51,056 bases of DNA. Origin: Aquincolibacterium sp964606385. GTDB lineage: Bacteria > Omnitrophota > Omnitrophia > Omnitrophales > Aquincolibacteriaceae. The notes beneath the pieces were generated by a model. The model saw only the letters and a list, made by a program, of their open reading frames with translations, did not search any database and was not told the origin of the DNA. Both the position numbers and the translations under genes were made by a program. Below, one piece after another: positions 1-6,474 of the stretch (the stretch's first letter is position 1; each line of letters opens with the position of its first letter). The stretch lies in NCBI GenBank assembly GCA_964606385.1, contig CAZSFZ010000016.1, forward strand, positions 1 to 51,056, written 5' to 3'.

Positions 1-42
1 CTTCGGAGCAGAGGGTTGCGTGTTCAAGTCACGCCGGGCGCG
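1..42 (+). tRNA. tRNA-Arg(TCG), 5'-truncated by window edge
   Basis: The window opens in the anticodon loop CTTCGGA (1-7, anticodon TCG at 3-5). It is followed by the 3' anticodon stem (8-12), a 5-nt variable loop, a T arm with perfect stem GCGTG/CACGC around TTCAAGT (18-34), the acceptor strand CGGGCGC (35-41) and discriminator G (42). No CCA is encoded. The 5' half lies outside the window, so the D arm and the acceptor pairing cannot be checked. The GCGCCCG-type acceptor this predicts is common for tRNA-Arg. Confidence 0.85.
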
Positions 43-63
43 TTCTGCATGGGAAAAATTTTG

Positions 64-906
64 ATGCAAAAGATCATTTCCGTATGGTTGTGTTTATTTC
101 TCGCAAGCGGTTGCGCGACGGCGGGAAAAAGAGGGCTGGATACGGAAGCGATCGCCCGCGAAAATGCCGGCACGAACGAACAGGCGGTCGGCGCGGAGAT
201 CCACCGTGAGATCCTCGCATCTTTCTACCCTTACACGGATCCCAAGGTCGTGAATTATGTGAACGAATTGGGACAGTCTCTCGCAACCCAGGCCAAACGC
301 CAGGACCTCAAATACCGTTTCACCATTCTCTACAGCGAGAAGATCTACGCGACTTCGGCGCCGGGAGGTTATATCTATGTCACGACCGGCATGCTGAATT
401 TCCTGCAAAATGAAGCGGAGCTGGCCGCTATCCTCGCGCACGAGATCGCTGAACAGCAATATCCGGACAAGCGCTTCACCAAAAGTGATGACGCGATCAC
501 GGCCGCGGCCCAGGTGGGTTCCCAGGTCGGGCCCATGTTCGGCCCGCTGGGTTCGCTCGCCAGCCTGGGGCTGGTCCTTTTACAGGCCTACAACGAAAGC
601 ACCTTCAAAACGCCGGAAGAGCGGTTGCTCGGAAGCGACGCGACGGCGATGAAATACCTGATGAACACCGGTTACGACCCGCAGGCACTGATGGATGTGC
701 AGGAACATTTTTTGAGGGCGGGGGACAAGATGACGCCTTTCTTCTACGATTATTATCAGTCGCGTCCGATCACGGAAGAACGCATGAAGGCGATCCGGGA
801 GGAATTTCAGAAGCTGCCGCTCGTCGAAAAATCCCTTACGACCGACGCGGTGGAATACCAGGAAGTGACCCTCGGGGTCCGCGAGATCTACAAAACTAAT
901 CGTTGA
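64..906 (+). CDS. M48-family peptidase homologue, lipoprotein, probably inactive
   Basis: A 280-residue protein of the M48 (BepA/LoiP-like) zinc metallopeptidase family. The start at 64 is preferred because it opens a lipoprotein signal (hydrophobic stretch, lipobox LASGC, Cys17). An upstream in-frame start at 16 lies inside the tRNA, and 49 is also possible. The fold signatures are present: the SAPGGYIYVTTGML strand, then the helix that should carry HExxH, and the downstream helix ending in GYDP. The metal site is damaged. The helix reads HEIAE (His126, Glu127, Glu130 where the second His belongs), and the family's EAD third-ligand motif reads GSD (residues 190-192). It is therefore predicted to be a periplasm-facing outer-membrane lipoprotein acting as a chaperone or scaffold rather than a protease. 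It starts about 22 nt after tRNA-Arg, leaving no room for its own promoter. Confidence 0.82.
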   Translation: MQKIISVWLCLFLASGCATAGKRGLDTEAIARENAGTNEQAVGAEIHREILASFYPYTDPKVVNYVNELGQSLATQAKRQDLKYRFTILYSEKIYATSAPGGYIYVTTGMLNFLQNEAELAAILAHEIAEQQYPDKRFTKSDDAITAAAQVGSQVGPMFGPLGSLASLGLVLLQAYNESTFKTPEERLLGSDATAMKYLMNTGYDPQALMDVQEHFLRAGDKMTPFFYDYYQSRPITEERMKAIREEFQKLPLVEKSLTTDAVEYQEVTLGVREIYKTNR

Positions 907-1066
907 AGTCCGAATACCAAATATCGAAATCCGAAATAATGATCAAATTTATGAAGCTCGAATAACCCAAAGACTTATTTCAGGGCTTTTTTTGGAAATT
1001 GCGATATTGGGAAATTCGAATTTGTTTCGAGTTTTATATTTCGAAATTCGAGCCTGAAAATTTGTA
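907..1066. repeat. AT-rich intergenic stretch with repeated CGAAATnCGAAA-type words
   Basis: The spacer between two convergent genes is much richer in A/T than the flanks. It holds short degenerate words of the type TCGAAATCCGAAA on the + strand in its left half (about 908-960) and the same words on the - strand in its right half (about 1010-1055). The two halves are therefore loosely inverted. A GGGCTTTTTTT run near 983-993 may serve as a transcription stop. No coding potential is seen. Confidence 0.4.
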
Positions 1067-1480
1067 TCAGGATTTTTTCTCCCAATCCCCGGAGGAGGAC
1101 TGGATCATATCTCCGGAGAGAGCCTTGTCGCGCTGGACCTCGGCAAAAGCCCGTTGGACTTCCAAAAGGCCGTTCGCGCCGAGCTGGTTCTGTGAAGCGA
1201 GGTTTTCGTAGATCGTCCGGCGGTCACGATTCTCCGCTTCGATCACGGACGCGGCCGCAGAACTTTTCTTGAGGTCTGCCACATAGCCCCGGTTATTCTC
1301 TCCGATCACACCTTCCCGTTTCAGCTCCTGGATCTTCGCGTAGCGGGTCTGGCGGTCCTGTAGCGCCTTTTTGATCCCAGGGGTCAGTTCCTTGAAATCG
1401 TAATTGGTCGCTGCGCATAAGGGCGTTGCGACTAGAATAGCCAGCACTAAAAAAAATAGAGCGATATGAAAATGTTTCAT
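1067..1480 (-). CDS. ydbL: YdbL-like (DUF1318) periplasmic protein
   Basis: A 137-residue secreted protein with an N-terminal signal sequence (about residues 1-22, ending near ATPLCAA). The start at 1480 is set by a strong AAGGAGGG ribosome-binding site seven bases upstream; a longer in-frame start at 1522 lacks this. The mature part matches the YdbL/DUF1318 pattern: a GVIGENNRGYVADL stretch, then R-R-x-x-Y-x-x-LASQN, then a C-terminal G-D-W-x-K-K. In E. coli YdbL is encoded with YnbE and YdbH and influences the YdbH-YnbE intermembrane phospholipid-transfer bridge. Here it is the last gene of an equivalent three-gene operon. Function is inferred from family and synteny. Confidence 0.8.
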   Translation of the reverse strand: MKHFHIALFFLVLAILVATPLCAATNYDFKELTPGIKKALQDRQTRYAKIQELKREGVIGENNRGYVADLKKSSAAASVIEAENRDRRTIYENLASQNQLGANGLLEVQRAFAEVQRDKALSGDMIQSSSGDWEKKS

Positions 1481-1518
1481 GGCAGGACCCTCCTTCAAAT
1501 TTTTAAGAATAAAACGGC

Positions 1519-1707
1519 TCATTTTACGGCACCCTGAGCGACCATATCTTCAATATTGGTGGCGGTCTGTTTAAGTCCCCGGATATCCACCACGACATTC
1601 GCGTTGATCGTGATGGGGCGGTTGGGATCGCCCACAGCTTTCACCGTGCAGCCGGCGATGACGACGACAGCCAGAAGCAGTACCGTCCTTTTGAAAACAA
1701 TTCTCAT
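1519..1707 (-). CDS. ynbE: YnbE-like small outer-membrane lipoprotein
   Basis: A 62-residue lipoprotein precursor. It has a hydrophobic signal with lipobox VIAGC (Cys20), then the family hallmark PITINANV at residues 31-38. YnbE-type lipoproteins multimerise and dock the C-terminal end of YdbH at the outer membrane. The ATG overlaps the stop of the upstream ydbH-like gene by four bases, and a GAGGTG ribosome-binding site lies inside the end of that gene. This implies translational coupling and probably fixed stoichiometry. Confidence 0.8.
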   Translation of the reverse strand: MRIVFKRTVLLLAVVVIAGCTVKAVGDPNRPITINANVVVDIRGLKQTATNIEDMVAQGAVK

Positions 1708-2549
1708 AATTTCACCTCAACGAGGCCCATGATCCGGGCGATTTGAGCGAACGCGTCTTTTTGATCGGTTTTCACATTCGCGTTTAACTTCAGTTTAAGA
1801 TTATAGACCGGAATAAAAATTTCGAGGAGTATTTTCAGATCGTCGCTTTGAGGCAAGCTGATCTTTACGGAGGCCCGGTCATACCGGACCAGCTCTTTGC
1901 TTTGCGCGACTTTCCGCACTTTTTCTTTCTGGACCGCGGTGGGGAGGTAGGGGAGAAAAATATCAAAAAACCGCGCCTGGATACTGCCGCCGGGCTGGGG
2001 CGCTTCAAGATCCATGCTGAACTCAGCTTCACGGCCGGCGGATTGCCGGAACGATAAACTGCCTTTCATGGCTCCCGTTGAGCCTTCAAGATTATCGGGT
2101 TCCAGCCACTGCCAGTCCTCGAGATCGGTTGCACTGAGATCTGCGTTAAATTCGATGCGCCAGTCTTTTCCGGATTTGAGCATAACGGTTCCGGAAGTCC
2201 CGGGGCGAGTGCACCCCCGGGACCGGAAACCCGTGAAGTTGAAACGGACAGGTTTTTGAGTGAGGAAAAAATAAACGGGGTCCTGCGATTCCACGGAAGC
2301 GATCTCCAACGGGACAGGCCCCCGGCGGGTCTTGAAGTTTCCGGTGATCCCTGTCACGCGGACCTTGAAATGACGGTCCAGGGACAATTTTCCGATCCGG
2401 AAGGAGCCGTCGAAATATTCCTTGGAAGAACGGTTAGCAATGTCTTCCAAAAGGGTCCGTTCCCATTCGGGCAGGCGGGGATAAGCCCAGAGAATAGCTC
2501 CCAAGACTACTAATATAGAAATTGAAATAAAAAGGAATTTTCGTTTCAT
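1704..2549 (-). CDS. short YdbH/AsmA-like membrane-anchored protein
   Basis: A 281-residue protein with one N-terminal membrane anchor (about residues 5-25), followed by a beta-rich periplasmic region. Family assignment rests mainly on its position: it precedes ynbE- and ydbL-like genes exactly as ydbH does in E. coli. The end of the protein also has the alternating charged/hydrophobic pattern of AsmA-like bridge proteins. It is about one third of the length of E. coli YdbH (about 880 residues), so it either spans only part of the periplasm or works as an oligomer. The first gene of the operon, with candidate promoter elements just upstream. An alternative reading is an unrelated AsmA-fragment or a lineage-specific partner. 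Confidence 0.6.
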   Translation of the reverse strand: MKRKFLFISISILVVLGAILWAYPRLPEWERTLLEDIANRSSKEYFDGSFRIGKLSLDRHFKVRVTGITGNFKTRRGPVPLEIASVESQDPVYFFLTQKPVRFNFTGFRSRGCTRPGTSGTVMLKSGKDWRIEFNADLSATDLEDWQWLEPDNLEGSTGAMKGSLSFRQSAGREAEFSMDLEAPQPGGSIQARFFDIFLPYLPTAVQKEKVRKVAQSKELVRYDRASVKISLPQSDDLKILLEIFIPVYNLKLKLNANVKTDQKDAFAQIARIMGLVEVKL

Positions 2550-2564
2550 AGACGCCTCGCTTGT

Positions 2565-2592
2565 ATTATGAGAATCCCTTGCAAAAATGCAA
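2565..2592 (-). promoter_or_regulatory. candidate sigma70 promoter for the ydbH-ynbE-ydbL-like operon
   Basis: On the minus strand, TTGCAT (2592-2587) lies 16 bases from CATAAT (2570-2565). The -10 is good and the -35 is weak. It is placed about 16 bases before the first start codon. Confidence 0.35.
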
Positions 2593-2636
2593 CCTCCGAA
2601 TGATACCGGGAACCCAAAAAATCACTAATCCGTTCC

Positions 2637-2665
2637 TTGTAAAAAAGGACTTTCTTGAGTAGAAT
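2637..2665 (+). promoter_or_regulatory. sigma70-type promoter for tRNA-Lys/tRNA-Leu
   Basis: TTGTAA (2637-2642), a 17-base spacer, then TAGAAT (2660-2665). It lies about 60 bases before tRNA-Lys with no gene between, so it should drive the tRNA-Lys-tRNA-Leu pair. Confidence 0.65.
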
Positions 2666-2723
2666 ACCCGCTCTTTGGTGGTATTCCGGCCTGTTTATCA
2701 TGGATGGTTTGGCGGATTTTTTC

Positions 2724-2796
2724 GCGCCCTTAGCTCAGTTGGTAGAGCAAGTGACTCTTAATCACTGGGTCGAAGGTTCGAATCCTTCAGGGCGCA
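2724..2796 (+). tRNA. tRNA-Lys(CTT)
   Basis: A complete 73-nt cloverleaf: acceptor GCGCCCT pairs with AGGGCGC, the D arm GCTC/GAGC, and anticodon stem AGTGA/TCACT around CTCTTAA (anticodon CTT at 2757-2759). The variable loop is GGGTC, the T arm GAAGG/CCTTC around TTCGAAT, and the discriminator A. No CCA is encoded. Confidence 0.97.
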
Positions 2797-2824
2797 CTTT
2801 TTCTCGTGATCACGCTCTAAGTAT

Positions 2825-2906
2825 GCGGTCGTGGCGGAATTGGCAGACGCGCAGGACTTAGGATCCTGTACCGCAAGGTGTGGGGGTTCAAGTCCCTCCG
2901 GCCGCA
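2825..2906 (+). tRNA. tRNA-Leu(TAG)
   Basis: A class II tRNA. Acceptor GCGGTCG pairs with CGGCCGC (one G-T pair), and the anticodon stem CAGGA/TCCTG encloses CTTAGGA (anticodon TAG). The long variable arm is followed by a GGGGG..TTCAAGT..CCC-type T arm and discriminator A (2906). No CCA is encoded. Its 3' end is duplicated at 3063-3080. Confidence 0.95.
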
Positions 2907-3080
2907 CTTGTTCTTGATGAACAAGTACGGCGCCGTGACAGCATAAGGACAGCTGTCTACGGCGGCGAGCAGACGAGGAGGGGTTGAAGGGAGCACAGTT
3001 TGCAAACATGACATGGGTCATGTTTGCTGTGCGGGTGGCCGACCGTAGCGAAGCGGAGGCGCCAAGTCCCTCCGACCGCA
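2907..3080. repeat. hairpin-dense insert bracketed by copies of the tRNA-Leu 3' end
   Basis: Starting at the base after tRNA-Leu come three clear hairpins. They are CTTGTTC/GAACAAG (2907-2925), GCCGTGACAGC with GCTGTCTACGGC and one bulge (2932-2963), and GCACAG plus CAAACATGAC with their complements (2993-3032, loop ATGG). The stretch ends with 3063-3080, which repeats the last 18 bases of tRNA-Leu (2889-2906) with one mismatch. No coding sequence is credible. A tRNA 3'-end duplication is what site-specific integration leaves behind, but no integrase is present. A processed tRNA-like-ended RNA is another possibility. Confidence 0.6.
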
Positions 3081-3127
3081 TCCCGAACGGCAGTAGTTTC
3101 ATTGACAAAGGTAAGATGCGCTTCTAT

Positions 3128-3207
3128 TCCTTGCCGATGATTTTTTTTCAGATGGATGGCAAGGATGGCCCCAATTTCAACTTTGTTGAAATTAATAAGC
3201 ATTGGGA
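3128..3207. repeat. structured intergenic repeat, copy A
   Basis: An 8-bp stem TCCTTGCC/GGCAAGGA (3128-3135 with 3158-3165) closes a 22-nt T-rich loop. It is followed by the box GGCCCCAAT (3167-3175), an inner stem TTTCAAC/GTTGAAA (3175-3181 with 3185-3191) and ATTGGG (3201-3206), which can pair with CCCAAT. The same layout recurs twice upstream of leuC (18049-18180) with different but still complementary stem sequences. Here the right inner arm overlaps the -35 box of the tRNA-Gly promoter. Confidence 0.6.
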
Positions 3208-3214
3208 ATAGAAT
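3186..3214 (+). promoter_or_regulatory. sigma70-type promoter for tRNA-Gly and probably tig
   Basis: TTGAAA (3186-3191), a 17-base spacer and TAGAAT (3209-3214), 36 bases before tRNA-Gly. The -35 sits inside an inverted repeat. No other promoter is obvious before tig, so a tRNA-Gly-tig transcript is likely. Confidence 0.65.
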
Positions 3215-3249
3215 ACGGCCTCCCAAGAATCGTAAGTCTCACCTGACAA

Positions 3250-3323
3250 GCGAGTGTAGCATAGTGGTAATGCTCTGCCTTGCCAAGGCAGCTACGAGGG
3301 TTCGATTCCCTCCACTCGCTCCA
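3250..3323 (+). tRNA. tRNA-Gly(GCC), with encoded CCA
   Basis: Acceptor GCGAGTG/CACTCGC. Anticodon stem CTGCC/GGCAG surrounds TTGCCAA (anticodon GCC). T arm, then discriminator T (3320) and a templated CCA (3321-3323). The other three tRNAs of the window have no templated CCA. Confidence 0.96.
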
Positions 3324-3348
3324 TTTTAAAATAGATAAGGCGGTTATT

Positions 3349-4695
3349 GTGTTGCTGAAAAAGAAGAAAGAAGAAGTCTCCGAAGATCCCCTCCATAACG
3401 AAACATCACAGCCTCAATGTTCAGCGATCAAGATCAAGCTGCAGGACGGCAAAACCTGCGAAAAGATCCTGACGATCGAGGTGGCCCAGGACCGTATCAG
3501 CCAGGAATTCGAGTCTTTCTATAATTCCATCGCCCCGCGCGCCAAAGTGCCCGGCTTCCGTCCCGGCAAGGTTCCGCGCGATGTGTTGATCATGCATTAT
3601 GAGAAGAACGCCAATGATTCCGTGCTCGAGACCTTGCTGTCGGAGTCGCTTCCCAAGGCGCTTCGCGAAAAAGACCTGAACCCGCTCACGACGCCCGAGA
3701 TCCGGGACATTCAATTTACGAAGGAAAAACTCGCTTATAAGGCGCATATCGAGATCCGGCCCAAGGTCAAGCTCTCCCGCGTGACCGGCCTGAGCGCTAA
3801 AAAAGAAAAATCCGGCGTGAAAGCCGAGGATATCGAAAAGGCCCTCAAGCAGACCCAGGAAATGCACGCGCAGTATAAAGCGGTCGAGGGGCGCGCGGCC
3901 AAGATGGGCGATTTTGTGATCACCGATTATGTCTGCACGGTCGACGGCAAAGAGATGGAGAAACGGAACGACGACTGGATCGAGCTCAAGGAAGAAGAAT
4001 ACCTCAAGGGTTTCTCCGCGCAGCTCGTGGGCGCTACTATCGGGGAAGAAAAGGACGTTCAGATTTCCTTCCCGGCGGATATGGCGGACAAGAGGGCGGC
4101 CGGGAAGACCGCTGTTTTTAAAATGAAAGTTAAAGAGATTAAAGAGAAGATCCTTCCCGAATTGAACGATGAGCTTGCCAAACAGGCGGGGGAGTATAAA
4201 GACCTGGCTGATCTGAAGCAAAAGCTCACGGCGGACCTTGAAAAACGGGACGCTGAAGAAAAAGAATCGGCTTTTGAACGTGAGCTCCTGAACGAGCTCG
4301 TGAAGCAGAACAAGCTCGATATGCCGGCCGGGCTCCTGCAGCGCCGCGCGGAATACCTGATGGACCAGGCGCGCCAGCGTTTTCTCCAGCAGGGCGGCAC
4401 GGATGAGCTTTTTAATAAGGAAAAAGAGAAATTGCAGAAAGATTTTGAAATAGAAGCGCGCCGCCAGATCCATATCGCCTTTCTTCTGGACGAGATCGCG
4501 GACACGCAGGGGATCAAGGCGGAAGAATCCGACCTCGCCCCGAAATATGAGGCCCTGAGCGCGCAGTACCGCCAGCCGAAAGAGACGATCGAGAAGTATT
4601 ATAAGGAACACAAAGAAGCACGCGAGACCCTGCTGGACCAGGTTCGGAACGAAAAAGTCATCGATTTCCTGAAACAGAACGCCAAAAGCAAATAA
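3349..4695 (+). CDS. tig: trigger factor (ribosome-associated chaperone/prolyl isomerase)
   Basis: A 448-residue cytosolic chaperone that binds nascent chains at the ribosome exit tunnel. The N-terminal domain carries the ribosome-docking signature GFRPGKVPRDVL (about residues 69-80). An FKBP-type peptidyl-prolyl isomerase domain spans about 186-267 (GDFVITDYVCTVDG to FKMKVKEIKEK). The rest is the helical C-terminal cradle. The start is taken as GTG 3349, eight to nine bases after an AAGG; in-frame starts further up fall inside tRNA-Gly. TTG 3352 is an alternative. The gene follows tRNA-Gly by about 25 bases and precedes clpP by 15, a conserved quality-control pairing. clpX, usually next, is absent here. 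Confidence 0.96.
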   Translation: MLLKKKKEEVSEDPLHNETSQPQCSAIKIKLQDGKTCEKILTIEVAQDRISQEFESFYNSIAPRAKVPGFRPGKVPRDVLIMHYEKNANDSVLETLLSESLPKALREKDLNPLTTPEIRDIQFTKEKLAYKAHIEIRPKVKLSRVTGLSAKKEKSGVKAEDIEKALKQTQEMHAQYKAVEGRAAKMGDFVITDYVCTVDGKEMEKRNDDWIELKEEEYLKGFSAQLVGATIGEEKDVQISFPADMADKRAAGKTAVFKMKVKEIKEKILPELNDELAKQAGEYKDLADLKQKLTADLEKRDAEEKESAFERELLNELVKQNKLDMPAGLLQRRAEYLMDQARQRFLQQGGTDELFNKEKEKLQKDFEIEARRQIHIAFLLDEIADTQGIKAEESDLAPKYEALSAQYRQPKETIEKYYKEHKEARETLLDQVRNEKVIDFLKQNAKSK

Positions 4696-4710
4696 AGAAC
4701 GGGAGGGGTT

Positions 4711-5313
4711 ATGAGCTATTTAGTCCCGATGGTGATCGAAACAACCGGTAAAGGCGAACGGGCTTATGATATTTACTCGCGCCTCCTGAAGGATCGCATT
4801 GTGTTCATCGGTACGCCGATCGACGACGTGATCGCGAACCTCATTATCGCGCAGATCCTCTTCCTTAATATGGAAGACCCGGGCAAGGACATCAATGTTT
4901 ACGTCAACTCCCCGGGAGGGTCCGTGACCGCGGGTCTGGCGATCTACGACACGATGCGTTTCGTAAAATGCGATGTGGCGACCTACTGCCTCGGCCAGGC
5001 CGCCAGCATGGGCGCGCTCCTTCTCGCGGCGGGCACCAAGGGAAAACGGTTCGCCCTTCCGAATTCGCGCGTCATGATCCATCAGCCGTGGGGCGGGACT
5101 CAAGGGACGGCTTCCGATATCCATATCCAGGCTAAAGAGATCCTGAAACTCAAGGAGCAGTTGAACAAGATCCTTGCGAGCCACACCGGAAAGCCGGTCG
5201 AGCAGATCGAAAAAGACACGGACCGCGACTACTTTATGTCTGCGGATGAAGCCAAGAATTATGGTCTTGTTGATAATGTCATTACAACCCGTATGGAGAC
5301 TCCAAAATCATGA
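4711..5313 (+). CDS. clpP: ATP-dependent Clp protease proteolytic subunit
   Basis: A 200-residue serine peptidase that forms the tetradecameric barrel fed by ClpX/ClpA-type unfoldases. The catalytic triad is visible: Ser99 in GQAASMGA, His124 in VMIHQPWGG and Asp173 in DRDYFM. The oxyanion region NSPGGSVTAG is intact and the length is standard. A GGGAGGGG ribosome-binding site precedes the ATG. It follows tig by 15 bases and overlaps the aminotransferase start by four bases, so the three genes form one operon. No unfoldase gene is present in the window. Confidence 0.97.
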   Translation: MSYLVPMVIETTGKGERAYDIYSRLLKDRIVFIGTPIDDVIANLIIAQILFLNMEDPGKDINVYVNSPGGSVTAGLAIYDTMRFVKCDVATYCLGQAASMGALLLAAGTKGKRFALPNSRVMIHQPWGGTQGTASDIHIQAKEILKLKEQLNKILASHTGKPVEQIEKDTDRDYFMSADEAKNYGLVDNVITTRMETPKS

Positions 5314-6428
5314 GCAAACCCACGATCCTTTTAACCCCCGGCCCTACTCCTGTTCCTGAAGTCACCCGCAAGCTGATGGCGGAGCCTATTTTCCACCATC
5401 GCACCCCGCGCTACCGCAAGATCTTCGGGGATGTTTCCGAGCGCTTGAAAAAAGTGTTCCTGACGAAAAATCCCGTCTACACGTTCGCCGGCTCGGGAAG
5501 TCTCGCGATGGAAGCGGCTTTGGTCAATTTTCATTCCGCGGGGGATAAGGTCCTGGTCGTGGAGAACGGAAAATTCGCCGAGAGGTTTACCTTGATCGCG
5601 AAGGCGTTCGGATTGAATCCCGTCAGCCTGAAAGTTCCGTACGGCGAGGCGCCGGATCCCAAGAAGATAGAAGAGATGCTTCAGAAGGAACCGGACATCA
5701 AAGCGGTTTGTGTCCAGCTTTGCGAGACCTCGACGGCGGTCCTGAGCGACATCAAGGCGATCGGTGAGATCGTCGCGAAAACGAACGCGCTCCTTATTGT
5801 GGACGCGATCTCGGGCCTTGGCGCCGACCGTCTAGAAACGGACAACTGGCATGTGGACCTTGTGGTCAGCGGTTCGCAAAAGGCGTTGATGCTGCCTCCG
5901 GGGCTCGCGTTCCTGAGCGTGAGCGAAAAAGCCAAAGCCCGTATGGCGACCGCGAAACTGCCAAAGTTCTATTATGATCTGAAGTATTACGAAAAATCCC
6001 TCAAGGACAGCGATACGCCCTGGACGCCGGCTTTGACGCTCGTGATCGGCCTCCAGAAGTCGCTCGACCTGATCGAACAGGAAGGGATCGACAACGTTTT
6101 CAAACGCTGTGCCGCGAACGCCGTTTTCACGCGCGAATCACTCCAGAAGATGGGCCTGAAACTTTTCTCCAAGGCGCCTTCTTCCACGGTGACGGCCGCG
6201 TGGCTCCCGGAAGGGATCGACGGCGAAAAGCTCTGCGAAGTGATGCGCGACCAAAAAGGCATCGCAATGGCGGGCGGGCAGGGCGATCAGATGAAGGGGA
6301 AGGTCGTCCGTATTTGTCATATGGGCGCGATCACGAAAAAGGATATTGAAGACGGTCTCAAGGTGCTCGGCGAGACCCTCAAGGAAATGAAGTCCTCCTC
6401 CGGTTCTTCCTGCTGTTGCTGTAAATAA
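5310..6428 (+). CDS. class-V PLP aminotransferase (alanine-glyoxylate/serine-pyruvate type) with a poly-Cys tail
   Basis: A 372-residue fold-type I PLP enzyme of the AGAT/SPAT/phosphoserine-aminotransferase-like group. Landmarks: the N-terminal LLTPGPTPVP, GSGSLAMEAA for phosphate binding, Asp174-Ala175-Ile176 (VDAISGLGAD), and SGSQKALMLPPG with Lys191 as the Schiff-base lysine. It overlaps the clpP stop by four bases and is followed by serA. It may therefore supply the transaminase step of serine/glycine metabolism in place of a separate serC; that role is inferred. The C terminus ends in a Ser-rich linker and four consecutive cysteines (SSSGSSCCCCK), which is not part of the catalytic fold. 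Confidence 0.9.
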   Translation: MSKPTILLTPGPTPVPEVTRKLMAEPIFHHRTPRYRKIFGDVSERLKKVFLTKNPVYTFAGSGSLAMEAALVNFHSAGDKVLVVENGKFAERFTLIAKAFGLNPVSLKVPYGEAPDPKKIEEMLQKEPDIKAVCVQLCETSTAVLSDIKAIGEIVAKTNALLIVDAISGLGADRLETDNWHVDLVVSGSQKALMLPPGLAFLSVSEKAKARMATAKLPKFYYDLKYYEKSLKDSDTPWTPALTLVIGLQKSLDLIEQEGIDNVFKRCAANAVFTRESLQKMGLKLFSKAPSSTVTAAWLPEGIDGEKLCEVMRDQKGIAMAGGQGDQMKGKVVRICHMGAITKKDIEDGLKVLGETLKEMKSSSGSSCCCCK

Positions 6429-6474
6429 GGAAACGAACCGTTCGGACTATTATTTTAAAAGAGGAGATCGAAAA

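Noticed and set aside
3280..3348. N-terminal extension of trigger factor reaching into tRNA-Gly
   Set aside because: The upstream start would overlap the anticodon stem of the tRNA; GTG 3349 has a ribosome-binding site and gives a normal N terminus.
3421..4611. 396-codon open frame on the minus strand
   Set aside because: Antisense shadow of trigger factor.
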